From Candidatus Bilophila faecipullorum (lineage in GTDB: Bacteria > Desulfobacterota > Desulfovibrionia > Desulfovibrionales > Desulfovibrionaceae), in contig CALVEZ010000015.1 in assembly GCA_944326695.1 (NCBI GenBank), positions 1 to 64,000 of the forward strand: a stretch of DNA of 64,000 nucleotides, read 5' to 3'. Shown piece by piece: positions 47,151 through 55,725 of this stretch; within the stretch, counting starts at the first letter, position 1, and the number at the start of each line of letters is the position of its first letter. The translations under genes were made by a program, and so were the position numbers. The notes beneath the pieces were generated by a model. It was not told the origin of the DNA. It searched no databases and saw nothing but the letters and a program-made list of their open reading frames with translations.

Positions 47151-47849
47151 ATGTCGTTGATGCCCTTTTCGAGCCGTTCCTCGTCGCGTTCCGCAGGAAG
47201 CGGCGGCACTGGGGGCGACAAGAGCCTCTCCAGCCGGAAGTATACGATTACGCTGAGCTTTTCCGGCCTTATCACCAGCGGGATCATCATGATCATCGCC
47301 ATTGGCTGGATTTTCGCCTTTGGGGTGATCGTGGGGCGGGGCTATAATCCCGAAAAGAAGCTGCCGGAGCTTGCCAAGCTCCTCCCTCCCCCGGATGGGG
47401 TACAGGAGCCCGCCAAGGCGCAGGGCATTTTGAAGCCGGAAGAATTGACCTTCATGACGGACCTGAAGCAGAGCGGGGCGGTCGCCGCCGCGCCTGCCAA
47501 GCCCGAGGTGAAGGGAGCGCGTCCGGCGGCCTCTCAGCCGTCCGCCGCACCTCAGCCGGCTCCCGCCCCCGCCCCTGCGGACAAGGCCAAATACGATTTT
47601 GTTTTTCAGGCGGTGGCCTACAAAAACCGGGAATCCGCCGACAAGCTGCGCGAACGGATGGAAGGTGAAGGCCTGCGCACGCGCATGACGATTGAAAAAG
47701 ACAACCGCGGGCGTCCCAAGTGGTTCCGCGTGCAGGTTCTCGTGAGAGGGACCGACGCGGACGCGGCGGAAGTGAAGGGGCTTCTTGCCAAGATGGGCCT
47801 GAAGGACGCGACGCAGATTTCGAAAAAGGCCGTTGGCCGGGGTCGATGA
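47151..47849 (+). CDS. SPOR-domain membrane protein
   Basis: A 232-residue protein with one membrane segment (about residues 37-62, FSGLITSGIIMIIAIGWIFA), a proline/alanine-rich periplasmic linker and a C-terminal SPOR domain (FVFQAVAYKNRESADKLRER, KWFRVQVLVRG, VKGLLAKMG). SPOR domains bind denuded glycan strands at division sites. Ribosome site AGGAGAAACC. It precedes mlaE with no gap (TGA then ATG), so cell-envelope functions are grouped. Confidence 0.9.
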   Translation: MSLMPFSSRSSSRSAGSGGTGGDKSLSSRKYTITLSFSGLITSGIIMIIAIGWIFAFGVIVGRGYNPEKKLPELAKLLPPPDGVQEPAKAQGILKPEELTFMTDLKQSGAVAAAPAKPEVKGARPAASQPSAAPQPAPAPAPADKAKYDFVFQAVAYKNRESADKLRERMEGEGLRTRMTIEKDNRGRPKWFRVQVLVRGTDADAAEVKGLLAKMGLKDATQISKKAVGRGR

Positions 47850-48647
47850 ATGGATATGCTCTCTCGCTTTTTCGCTGTTCCGGGCGCGCTGGTCCTCCGT
47901 TGGATAGGCGCGCTGGGGGACGTGTTTTTATTCCTGCTGGAGGGACTGCGCCAGATATTCATCGCGCCCAAACTTTTTTTCAAGGTTGCCCAGCAGGTCT
48001 ATGTGATCGGGGCCAAGTCCCTCTTCGTCATTGTCCTCATCGCCCTGTTTACGGGGATGGTGCTCGGGTTGCAGGGCTATTACGTCCTCGTCAAATTCGG
48101 ATCGGTGGGCTTTTTGGGTGCGGCCGTCTCGCTGACGCTCATCCGCGAACTCGGGCCCGTGCTGACGGCCATCATGGTGACGGGCCGCGCCGGTTCCTCT
48201 ATGGCTGCTGAGATCGGCGTCATGCGCATCACGGATCAGATCGACGCGCTGGAGGTCATGGACATTCCGGGCATGGGCTATCTGGTCGCCCCGCGTTTTG
48301 TGGCGTCGCTCATCGCTTTCCCCCTGCTGACGGCCATCTTCGACATGGTGGGCATCATCGGCGGTTACCTGACGGGAGTGGTGCTGCTCGGCATCAACGA
48401 AGGGTCCTATTTCCACGGCATCGAGAGCAGCGTCATGATGGCCGACGTTATTGAAGGCTTCATCAAGTCGCTTGTTTTTGCCCTGCTTATCGCGCTCATT
48501 TGCTGCTATCAGGGCTACAACGCGCACCGGCGGCGCGACGGCATGGGGCCGGAAGCCGTGGCCAACGCCACCACCTCGGCGGTGGTCATTTCCTGCGTTC
48601 TGGTGCTTGTGGCCGACTATGTGGTCACGTCCGCGATGCTGCGTTAG
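47850..48647 (+). CDS. mlaE: Phospholipid ABC transporter permease MlaE
   Basis: A 265-residue inner-membrane permease with five to six helices and the family pattern LIRELGPVLTAIMVTGRAGS, AAEIGVMRITDQIDALEVMD and GMGPEAVANATTSAVV. It is part of the MlaFEDB complex that moves phospholipids between inner and outer membranes. The start abuts the SPOR gene stop. Confidence 0.96.
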   Translation: MDMLSRFFAVPGALVLRWIGALGDVFLFLLEGLRQIFIAPKLFFKVAQQVYVIGAKSLFVIVLIALFTGMVLGLQGYYVLVKFGSVGFLGAAVSLTLIRELGPVLTAIMVTGRAGSSMAAEIGVMRITDQIDALEVMDIPGMGYLVAPRFVASLIAFPLLTAIFDMVGIIGGYLTGVVLLGINEGSYFHGIESSVMMADVIEGFIKSLVFALLIALICCYQGYNAHRRRDGMGPEAVANATTSAVVISCVLVLVADYVVTSAMLR

Positions 48648-48656
48648 GAGGCAAGG

Positions 48657-49487
48657 GTGAAGGAACAGCATTCTCCATGGGACATCCGGCTGGAACACCT
48701 GCGCGTGGGCTACGGCAGCCGCGTCGTCCTTGATGACATCAACGCGGTCCTGCCCGGCGGAAAAATCACCGTCATCCTCGGTGAATCGGGGGGGGGGAAA
48801 TCGACCCTCCTGCGGCATGTCATCGGGCTTTCGCGTCCCATGCAGGGCCATATCCTCTACGGGGGGCAGGACCTCTTCGCCTTGCCCGAGCGCCAGTTCC
48901 GGCGCGTCCGGCGGCGTTTTGGCGTCCTGTTTCAGGACGGGGCCCTTTTGGGCTCTCTCACGCTGGCCGAAAACGTGGGGCTGCCGCTCCATGAGCATAC
49001 CCGCCTTCCAAAGGCGACCATCCGGGCCACGGTCCTGCGCATTCTGGAACTGGTGGGACTGGCGGAATTCGCGGATTATTATCCCAACGAATTGTCGGGC
49101 GGGATGAAAAAGCGTGGCGGCCTTGCCCGGGCCATTGTGACCGAGCCGCCGTTGCTCTTTTGCGACGAGCCCACGTCCGGGCTGGACCCCATCAATGCGG
49201 CCCAGATGGATCAGCTCCTTTTGGATATGAGGCGGGCCTATCCGTATATGACCATGATTGTGGTCAGCCACGATCTGGCCAGCGTCGCCCGGGTAGCCGA
49301 GCACGTGCTGGTGATACGGGACGGGCGGGTCGTGTTTTCGGGCTCGTATGAGGCATTGAAAGCTTCCGACGATGAATATTTGCGTCGGTTTATGGACAGG
49401 AAGCCGGAACAGGAGGCCAGCCGGGTTGCGGCGGCCGCGACGGACCCGGCGGTTCGCGCCGCGCTTGATGCGTGGCTTGAAGGCTAG
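48657..49487 (+). CDS. mlaF: Phospholipid ABC transporter ATPase MlaF
   Basis: A 276-residue ATPase: Walker A GESGGGKSTLLRH, signature ELSGGMKKRGGLARAI, Walker B LLFCDEPTSGLDPINA and switch His in VVSHDLASV. It powers MlaE. GTG start at 48657 after GGAGGCAAG, 9 bases from mlaE. The glycines of the Walker A loop are coded by a run of ten Gs (48788-48797), an odd choice because slippage there would destroy the ATPase. No mlaB (STAS) gene is present in the operon. Confidence 0.96.
   Translation: MKEQHSPWDIRLEHLRVGYGSRVVLDDINAVLPGGKITVILGESGGGKSTLLRHVIGLSRPMQGHILYGGQDLFALPERQFRRVRRRFGVLFQDGALLGSLTLAENVGLPLHEHTRLPKATIRATVLRILELVGLAEFADYYPNELSGGMKKRGGLARAIVTEPPLLFCDEPTSGLDPINAAQMDQLLLDMRRAYPYMTMIVVSHDLASVARVAEHVLVIRDGRVVFSGSYEALKASDDEYLRRFMDRKPEQEASRVAAAATDPAVRAALDAWLEG
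48788..48797 (+). repeat. G10 tract within the MlaF Walker A codons
   Basis: Ten consecutive Gs (TCG GGG GGG GGG) code for Ser-Gly-Gly-Gly of the P-loop. The frame is intact in this sequence. Confidence 0.8.
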
Positions 49488-49511
49488 CCAAGGACAAGGA
49501 AGGAATCCCTT

Positions 49512-49952
49512 ATGTCGTTTACCAAAGAAGCCGCTGTTGGTTTTTTTGTCATGATTGGGCTCGTCTGCGTGGCCTACCTGACGATAAAGCTCGGACGGAT
49601 GGAAGTTTTCAATTCGCAGGGCTATGTGCTTACGGCCTCCTTCAATTCCGTTTCCGGCTTGCGCCCGGGCGCGGAGGTTGAGATCGCCGGGGTCCGGGTG
49701 GGACGGGTCAAATCCATCCACTTGAACGATAAACAGCGCGCCATTGTGGAAATGCAGTTGGACGATAACGTCCATCTGACGGATGACGTGATCGCTTCCG
49801 TCAAGACCAGCGGCCTTATCGGTGACAAGTACATCAATCTGGAACCCGGCGGCTCCGGGGAACCCCTCAAGAATGGGGACGAGATCACGGATACCGAATC
49901 GGCTGTGGATATTGAATCGCTCATCAGCAAATATGTTTTCGGGAAGGTGTAA
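49512..49952 (+). CDS. mlaD: MCE-domain substrate-binding protein MlaD
   Basis: A 146-residue protein with one N-terminal membrane anchor (AVGFFVMIGLVCVAYLTIKL) and an MCE domain (SVSGLRPGAEVEIAGVRVG, VKTSGLIGDKYINLEPGG). MlaD forms the periplasmic hexamer above MlaFE and holds lipid. Ribosome site AAGGAAGGAATCCC; mlaC starts 2 bases after its stop. Confidence 0.95.
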   Translation: MSFTKEAAVGFFVMIGLVCVAYLTIKLGRMEVFNSQGYVLTASFNSVSGLRPGAEVEIAGVRVGRVKSIHLNDKQRAIVEMQLDDNVHLTDDVIASVKTSGLIGDKYINLEPGGSGEPLKNGDEITDTESAVDIESLISKYVFGKV

Positions 49953-49954
49953 TC

Positions 49955-50584
49955 ATGAAACGTTCACTGCGTGCTTTGTTCGTGGCGTTGTGCGGCGTCT
50001 TTCTTCTGGCGGGCACGGTCTGCGCCGCCGAGAGCCCTATGGCGACCTTGCAGGTCAAGGTGGATCAGATTCTCGACGTTTTGAAGCAGCCCGCCTACAA
50101 GGACCCCATCAAACGGGTGCCGCTGCGGGCCCAGATCGAGAAATATGTCCATGAAATCTTTGATTTCGGCGAGTTTTCCGCGCGCACGGTGGGGCGGAAC
50201 TGGCCCACGTTCAGCGAGGCCCAGAAGCAGCGCTTTGACACTGCCTTCGCCAACCTCCTGCTCATCACCTATCTGGACAAGGTACAGGGGTATAACGGCG
50301 AAAAAATTGCCTATACGGGGGAAGTGATGTCCTCCAAGGGGGACCGTGCCGAGATTCAGACGGTCGTGACCCTCTCCGACGGCAAGGCCGTGCCCGTGGC
50401 CTACCGCATGATGCTGAAAAACGGGCGCTGGGTGGTCTACGACGTCCTCATCGAGAACGTCAGCCTGATCAAGAATTACCGTTCGCAGTTTCAGGACGTG
50501 CTGAGCCGGGGAACGCCCGAGCAGCTTATTGATAAAGTGGAAGCGCGGGCCAGAGAGCTGCAGGCTCAATCCGCCGTCAACTAG
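49955..50584 (+). CDS. mlaC: Periplasmic phospholipid carrier MlaC
   Basis: A 209-residue protein with a signal peptide (LFVALCGVFLLAGTVCAAES, cleaved after about residue 23) and the MlaC fold: KEVHEIFDFGEFSARTVG-like segment, FANLLLITYLDKVQGYNGEK and WVVYDVLIENVSLIKNYRSQ. It shuttles phospholipid between MlaD and MlaA across the periplasm. Confidence 0.95.
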   Translation: MKRSLRALFVALCGVFLLAGTVCAAESPMATLQVKVDQILDVLKQPAYKDPIKRVPLRAQIEKYVHEIFDFGEFSARTVGRNWPTFSEAQKQRFDTAFANLLLITYLDKVQGYNGEKIAYTGEVMSSKGDRAEIQTVVTLSDGKAVPVAYRMMLKNGRWVVYDVLIENVSLIKNYRSQFQDVLSRGTPEQLIDKVEARARELQAQSAVN

Positions 50585-50598
50585 CGGGATATTCCACC

Positions 50599-51444
50599 AT
50601 GAGTTTCTATAGTGTATTCAGGCGCAAGGCCCTCTTGATCCTTCTTGTGGCGTTCGCGCTTTCCTGCGCGGGATGCGCGTCGAGGCAGGGGGAAGGCACG
50701 GCTCCGCTGACGGTCGCATCCTCGGCGGAAGGCGCTCCTTTGCCCACGCAGACCGTTTCCGACGACGCCTTTGAGGATTACGACGACGATGACGTGTCGG
50801 ATATTTCTGATCCGCTGGAAGGCTGGAACCGCTTCTGGTTCAAGTTCAACGACGTGATGCTGCTGCACGTGATCAAGCCGATATACACGGGCTATACAAC
50901 CGTGACTCCGCAACCCGTGCGCACGGGCATCAGCAACGCCTTCCATAACCTTCAAACCCCGGTCCGTCTGGTCAACTGCGTGCTGCAAGGGCGCTTTGGC
51001 GAGGCATGGGTCGAGTTCGGGCGTTTCATTGTCAACACCACCGCCGGTTTCGGCGGCGTGTTCGACGTGGCCAAACAGAGCAAGCCCCTTATCCCCGTGG
51101 ACAACCGCGACGCCGATTTCGGGCAGACCCTCGGCGTATGGGGAGTTGGCGAAGGCATCTATCTGGTCTGGCCCATTGCCGGTCCGAGCACCGTGCGCGA
51201 TACGGTCGGCATGGTCGGGGACTGGGCTGCGTCGCCTCTCTTCTGGACGTCGGACCCCGTCGGCCCCCTGCAGCTTGAGATCGCGGTGGCCGCGAGTCTT
51301 GGCTTCCGCTTCAACGATATCGGGCCGGTCATCGATACCTACGAGGCGCTCACCAAGAGTGCCGTGGAACCCTACATTGCGGCCCGCGATGCCTATATCA
51401 AGTATCGCCGCGCCGGAGTGGAGAAATACCGCTTCAAGTGGTAA
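50599..51444 (+). CDS. mlaA: Outer-membrane lipoprotein MlaA (VacJ)
   Basis: A 281-residue lipoprotein with lipobox FALSCAGC (Cys about 25) and the MlaA core: DPLEGWNRFWFKFNDVMLLH, RTGISNAFHNLQTPVRLVN, FIVNTTAGFGGVFDVAKQ and DFGQTLGVWGVGEGIYLVWP. MlaA removes phospholipid from the outer leaflet of the outer membrane and hands it to MlaC. In many bacteria mlaA is elsewhere; here it closes a complete mlaEFDCA operon. Confidence 0.95.
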   Translation: MSFYSVFRRKALLILLVAFALSCAGCASRQGEGTAPLTVASSAEGAPLPTQTVSDDAFEDYDDDDVSDISDPLEGWNRFWFKFNDVMLLHVIKPIYTGYTTVTPQPVRTGISNAFHNLQTPVRLVNCVLQGRFGEAWVEFGRFIVNTTAGFGGVFDVAKQSKPLIPVDNRDADFGQTLGVWGVGEGIYLVWPIAGPSTVRDTVGMVGDWAASPLFWTSDPVGPLQLEIAVAASLGFRFNDIGPVIDTYEALTKSAVEPYIAARDAYIKYRRAGVEKYRFKW

Positions 51445-51459
51445 CGTTTCGGAAAAATC

Positions 51460-51499
51460 ATCCATGAAAAAGGCCCCATCAGGGGCCTTTTTCATGGAT
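51460..51499. terminator. Bidirectional terminator between mlaA and the mutS operon
   Basis: A perfect 18-bp stem ATCCATGAAAAAGGCCCC / GGGGCCTTTTTCATGGAT with loop ATCA. The A-run and T-run on the two sides serve both directions. Confidence 0.92.
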
Positions 51500-51523
51500 T
51501 GAGGAAAAGAGACGGAGAGGGGG

Positions 51524-51997
51524 TTAGCGCAACGTTTTGATCGGGGTGAGGGCATAGGGGAAGGACATGAAGACGTTCTGGGCTATCAGCCGCCAGCGGT
51601 AGGCGGCCGCCTTCATTTCGGGGCAGTAGGTGAAGCGGAAGCGCGTCCCCTTGTCGCCGGGGATGACTTCTTGCGGCGTCAGTTCCGCGGTTTCCCGCGG
51701 GGTGAACGGGCAACCTTCGCAGGTGTCCTGCGGCGTCTGAAGTTCCGCAGGCAGGGCGGAGTCGGGCGAGGGGGCCAATGGCTCGAGTTCGATGGCGAAA
51801 AGGTCCACGTTGCGCGCCGCGCCGCTCATCAGGGCGGAAATGGCCAGACAGCCGTTGGCTGTGAAGGCGGCGTCCGCGCTTTTCCATGCGAACATGTTCT
51901 TGGCGTCCTGAGGGACGGGGTCCCCCTTCTTGCCGCAGCCGGGCAGACTCAAGGCAAGACAGCACAAGGCGGGAATCATCCAGCGAAGTTTTTTCAT
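51524..51997 (-). CDS. Lipoprotein of unknown function downstream of mutS
   Basis: A 157-residue protein with signal peptide and lipobox LSLPGC (Cys about 21) followed by GKKGDPVPQD, like the short LptM/YifL lipoprotein start, then a longer domain with FTANGCLAISALMSGAARN and TYCPEMKAAAYRWRLIA. The start overlaps the mutS stop (ATGA). It is conserved-looking but I cannot name a function. Predicted outer-membrane or periplasmic location. Confidence 0.8.
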   Translation of the reverse strand: MKKLRWMIPALCCLALSLPGCGKKGDPVPQDAKNMFAWKSADAAFTANGCLAISALMSGAARNVDLFAIELEPLAPSPDSALPAELQTPQDTCEGCPFTPRETAELTPQEVIPGDKGTRFRFTYCPEMKAAAYRWRLIAQNVFMSFPYALTPIKTLR

Positions 51998-54645
51998 GGT
52001 TTGGGAGCTCCCCATAAAAGTTTCCATTCGGTCAGTCGTTTCAGGGCCTCAAGGGGCGTCATCGCATCGGGGTTCGTGTCCCGCAGCGCCACCACCAGCG
52101 GATGCTCGGGTTCGGGGACGGAAACTTCCTCAACTTTTTTGGGTGGTTTCGCTTCGGGAAGCGAAATGCCCGGCAAAAGGTTGGGCAGCACCTGACGCGC
52201 GGGCGACGCTTCCTTGTTCTGCTCCAGTTGCGCGAGGATTTCCCGCGCCCGCTGGACCACGGGCTGCGGTACGCCCGCCAGCCGGGCCACTTCGATGCCG
52301 TAGCTGCGATCCGAAGGGCCGGGGATGAGCCGCCGCAAAAAGACGATTTCACCGTTCCATTCCCGGATGGCGATATTCATGGTGTGCACGCCCGGGACCT
52401 TGCCTTCCAGTGCCGTCAGTTCATGGTAATGCGTGGCGAAAAGCGTGCGGATGCTTCCCCCGGCGCGGCGGGCCAATTCTTCAGCCACGGACCATGCCAG
52501 CGCCAGCCCGTCGAAGGTGCTGGTCCCCCGGCCGATTTCGTCGAGGATGACAAGGCTGCGCTTGGTGGCCTGTCGCAGGATGCGCGCCGTCTCCATCATT
52601 TCCACCATAAAGGTGCTTTGCCCCTGCGCCAGATTGTCCGAGGCCCCCACGCGGGAGAAAATTCGGTCGCAAAGGCCGAGCTTCGCCTCGCGGGCGGGCA
52701 CGAAGGAGCCCATTTGCGCGAGGAGGCAGATGAGCGCCGTCTGGCGGAGGACGGTGGACTTGCCCGCCATGTTGGGCCCGGTGATGAGGAGGAGCCGCCG
52801 CTCAGCGTCCATGTGCAGATCGTTGGGCACAAAGGAGGCTTCGCCGATGATGGCTTCCACAACCGGATGGCGGCCTTCGCGGATGGTCATCTCCTGCCCG
52901 GCATGAAGCTCGGGGCGCGCCCAGTTGTGGCGGAGGGCGGTTTCCGCCAGCGACTGCCAGTAGTCGAGCTGCGCCAGCACGTCCGCCATGAAGAGGATGC
53001 GCGGCCTTGCTTCGGCCAGAACGCCCCGCAGGTGCTGAAAGAGCTTGTACTCCAAAGATTTGCGCTTGTCCGCCGCTGAGAGCAGTTTTTCTTCCAGTTC
53101 CTTGAGGCGGACCGTGGTGAAACGTTCGGCATTGGCCAACGTCTGCCGACGGATGAAATGTTCCGGCGGCGTGGCGCCGACGGCCTTGGAAATTTCGAAA
53201 TAATACCCGAAAACCCGATTGTAGCCGAGCTTGAGCTTGCTGATGCCCGAGGCTTTCTGTTCCTCGTCGAGGAGAGCCTTGACCCTGTTCTCGCCATGCT
53301 CCACAAGATCGAGAAGCTCGTCGAGTTCCGCGTTGTAGCCGGGTTTGAAGAGGCCGCCCTCGGTGATGAACTGCGGCGGATCATCGGCCAGCGCCTTTTC
53401 CAGCGTGGCGGCGTGATCGGAAAGATTATCCCAGCCTTCGAGGACGGCGCGCAGTGCCCGCGGCTGTTCATCCTCGGAAGCGAGCGCGGCCCGCACGGGA
53501 GGGAGGGACGCAAGGCTTTGGCGCAGGGAGAGCATGTCCCGTGGCGACGTGCGGTTGAGGGCTATGCGCGTGGACAGGCGTTCCAGATCATAGACCCCGG
53601 AAAGCGATTCCCGAAGGCGCTTGCGGTTTTCCGGGTGCTTCATGAGCCATTCCACGGCGTCCTGTGTCTCGCGGATGGGGCCCAGTTCGCGCCACGGGTT
53701 GCGGAGGCGCTCCTCAAGCAGGCGGCCCCCCATGGGGGTCTGTGTGGAATCAATGACATGGCGTAGCGTCCCTACCCCCTTGCGGCCGTCCAGACGCCGG
53801 AAGAGTTCGAGGTTGCGCTCGGTCACGTCGTCAATGAGCAGGTGCTGCCCGAGATCAAGGGGCTCGAACGGCGCAAGATGTTTGGTATCCTGCATTTGCG
53901 TCTGTTCGAGATAGGCCAGCGCCGCGCCGCAGGCCTGTACGAGTTCCTTGCGGTCTTCAAGCCCGAGGGCGGCGAGGTCCGCCACCGACTGGGCGGCAAG
54001 GACCCGTTCGGCCGCCCGCTTGTACTCGAAGTGGCTGCGCAGGGGCACCCGGACGGGCTGGATGTCGGTCAGGCCAAGGGAGGGGGGCACTTCCGCGTCC
54101 TCCGGAAGCAGCAGTTCACGGGGCGCGATTTTCTGGGCCCATTGCCACAGTTCCTGTTGCTTTTTGACGTGCAGCCCCGACCAGTAGCCGGTGGATACGT
54201 CCACCCACGCGAAGCCCCCCCGGTCCGTTTCCGCGTTCCAGAACAGCGCGCCAAGATAGGTGTGGCCCTTGGGCTCAAGGCTGACGTCGTCAATGGCTGT
54301 GCCGGGAGTGTAGACCCGGGTCACGGCGCGGTCCACCAGCCCCTTGGCGGCGCGGGGGTCCTCCACCTGATCGCAGAAGGCGATTTTATAGCCTTTGTTC
54401 AGAAGCTGGCTGACGTACCCTTCCGCGGCGTGCCACGGGACCCCGCACATGGGGATGGGCGATTCCGCGTTGGGGTTGCGCGACGTGAGCGCGATTTGCA
54501 GCTCACGGGCCGCAACTTCGGCATCCTCAAAAAAAAGTTCATAAAAATCGCCCATGCGGTAAAAGAGCAGGGCATCAGGATAGCCCTCCTTGATGCGGAG
54601 GTACTGTTCAAACATGGGAGTGAGGCGGGGAGATGATTCGCTCAT
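51994..54645 (-). CDS. mutS: DNA mismatch repair protein MutS
   Basis: An 883-residue protein. N-terminal mismatch-binding motif YRMGDFYELFFEDA, then connector and lever domains, and the ABC ATPase TGPNMAGKSTVLRQTALICL (about 620), SRVGASDNLAQGQSTFMVEM, VILDEIGRGTSTFDGLALAW and FATHYHELTAL. It recognises mismatches and recruits MutL. ATG 54645 begins the family sequence. Length matches MutS1. A stem-loop with T-rich 3' side sits between lapA and this gene. Confidence 0.97.
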   Translation of the reverse strand: MSESSPRLTPMFEQYLRIKEGYPDALLFYRMGDFYELFFEDAEVAARELQIALTSRNPNAESPIPMCGVPWHAAEGYVSQLLNKGYKIAFCDQVEDPRAAKGLVDRAVTRVYTPGTAIDDVSLEPKGHTYLGALFWNAETDRGGFAWVDVSTGYWSGLHVKKQQELWQWAQKIAPRELLLPEDAEVPPSLGLTDIQPVRVPLRSHFEYKRAAERVLAAQSVADLAALGLEDRKELVQACGAALAYLEQTQMQDTKHLAPFEPLDLGQHLLIDDVTERNLELFRRLDGRKGVGTLRHVIDSTQTPMGGRLLEERLRNPWRELGPIRETQDAVEWLMKHPENRKRLRESLSGVYDLERLSTRIALNRTSPRDMLSLRQSLASLPPVRAALASEDEQPRALRAVLEGWDNLSDHAATLEKALADDPPQFITEGGLFKPGYNAELDELLDLVEHGENRVKALLDEEQKASGISKLKLGYNRVFGYYFEISKAVGATPPEHFIRRQTLANAERFTTVRLKELEEKLLSAADKRKSLEYKLFQHLRGVLAEARPRILFMADVLAQLDYWQSLAETALRHNWARPELHAGQEMTIREGRHPVVEAIIGEASFVPNDLHMDAERRLLLITGPNMAGKSTVLRQTALICLLAQMGSFVPAREAKLGLCDRIFSRVGASDNLAQGQSTFMVEMMETARILRQATKRSLVILDEIGRGTSTFDGLALAWSVAEELARRAGGSIRTLFATHYHELTALEGKVPGVHTMNIAIREWNGEIVFLRRLIPGPSDRSYGIEVARLAGVPQPVVQRAREILAQLEQNKEASPARQVLPNLLPGISLPEAKPPKKVEEVSVPEPEHPLVVALRDTNPDAMTPLEALKRLTEWKLLWGAPKP

Positions 54646-54660
54646 GAATAGTGCAACAAA

Positions 54661-54696
54661 GCCCACGCACATCTCATGAAGGAGCCGTGCGTGGGC
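54661..54696 (-). terminator. Hairpin between lapA and mutS (possible attenuator)
   Basis: GCCCACGCAC (54661-54670) pairs with GTGCGTGGGC (54687-54696). Read on the minus strand it is followed by TTTGTTGC, so it could partly terminate transcription before mutS, whose start is only 16 bases further on. Confidence 0.6.
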
Positions 54697-54714
54697 ATGA
54701 GGAGTGGTTGAAGG

Positions 54715-55122
54715 TTAGGCGTTGGCGGCGTCGGAAACAGCCTTCTTCGCGTTTTCCACATCTTCGGCGAGCTGGGCTGCCCTGGTTTCGGAGGCTTCAA
54801 GCTTCTTCTGGACGGCATCGGTGTTCTTGGCGGCCTTGGCGAGTTCCTTTTCAAGGCTGCGGACGCGCATGTTGGCTACGGTCAGCTTGGCCGACAGGGA
54901 AACGCGGTCCCACATGAGCATGGCGAGAATGCACAGCGCCCCGAGCACGAAACAGATGATGAGCAACGTATAGAAGGGCAGAGGAGCGGACTCAAGCGCC
55001 GGCATGAAAAGGAGGTCCAGCTTCAGGGGCACGGCCTGCGAAAAGGCGGCCTGGTTCTGGACGAAGAACATCATGACCAGGAAGAAAAGGATGACCAGCA
55101 ACAGCACTTTGATGTAACGCAT
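54715..55122 (-). CDS. lapA: LapA-domain membrane protein
   Basis: A 135-residue inner-membrane protein with two membrane helices (KVLLLVILFFLVMMFFVQN; FYTLLIICFVLGALCILAML) and a cytoplasmic coiled coil (RVRSLEKELAKAAKNTDAVQ, KKLEASETRAAQLAEDVE). The LapA (YciS) family regulates lipopolysaccharide amounts with LapB in E. coli; no lapB is seen beside it here. It starts 10 bases after the HIT gene. Confidence 0.85.
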   Translation of the reverse strand: MRYIKVLLLVILFFLVMMFFVQNQAAFSQAVPLKLDLLFMPALESAPLPFYTLLIICFVLGALCILAMLMWDRVSLSAKLTVANMRVRSLEKELAKAAKNTDAVQKKLEASETRAAQLAEDVENAKKAVSDAANA

Positions 55123-55132
55123 AGACCTCTCC

Positions 55133-55639
55133 TCATGCGGGTTTACCCGGATGCAGCCGGGCGAAAAGGGGTTTGAGTTTGCTATAGGTTGAGGCCAGAT
55201 GATCGGGTATGACCCGCGTTTCACTCATCACGGCCATGAAGGAAGAATCGCCGTTCCAGCGGGGAACGAGATGGAAATGCAGGTGATCACGGATGCCCGC
55301 CCCGGCAGCTTCGCCGAGGTTAAGGCCCACGTTGATGCCCTGCGGCTTGAAAAATTCCCGGAGGATGGAGGTGCACTCTTTGAGCAGGTCCATGATTTCG
55401 GTGGATTCCTCTTCGGTAAGAAGGGGAAGGTCCATCACGTGGCGCAGGGGGGCCACCATGATATGCCCGTTGTTGTAGGGGAATTTGTTCATGATGACGA
55501 ACGCCGTCCTGCCTCTGTAGAGGACAAGCCGTTCCTCGTCGTGCGTACGGTCATCGGGCGGAAGGCAAAGGACGCACGAATCGGGTTTCGGCCCCAAGAT
55601 ATAGTCCATGCGCCACGGCGCCCACAGAGGATGTCCCAT
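55133..55639 (-). CDS. HIT-family nucleotide hydrolase/phosphorylase
   Basis: A 168-residue HIT protein: N-terminal CVLC zinc-like pair, FPYNNGHIMVAPLRHVMDLP, and the active-site triad DHLHFHLVPRW. It resembles the Ap4A phosphorylase / FHIT-like branch (the motif order is typical of actinobacterial and deltaproteobacterial homologues). It acts on dinucleoside polyphosphates or related nucleotides in the cytoplasm. It starts 86 bases after the cca gene. Confidence 0.9.
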   Translation of the reverse strand: MGHPLWAPWRMDYILGPKPDSCVLCLPPDDRTHDEERLVLYRGRTAFVIMNKFPYNNGHIMVAPLRHVMDLPLLTEEESTEIMDLLKECTSILREFFKPQGINVGLNLGEAAGAGIRDHLHFHLVPRWNGDSSFMAVMSETRVIPDHLASTYSKLKPLFARLHPGKPA

Positions 55640-55725
55640 AAGACAGCTTCCTTATTCGGGTGAGAAACGTTTTTCTTCTTCTACACGCCAAGGCCGCACA
55701 CGGCAAGCCCTCGGCGGCAACGGCC

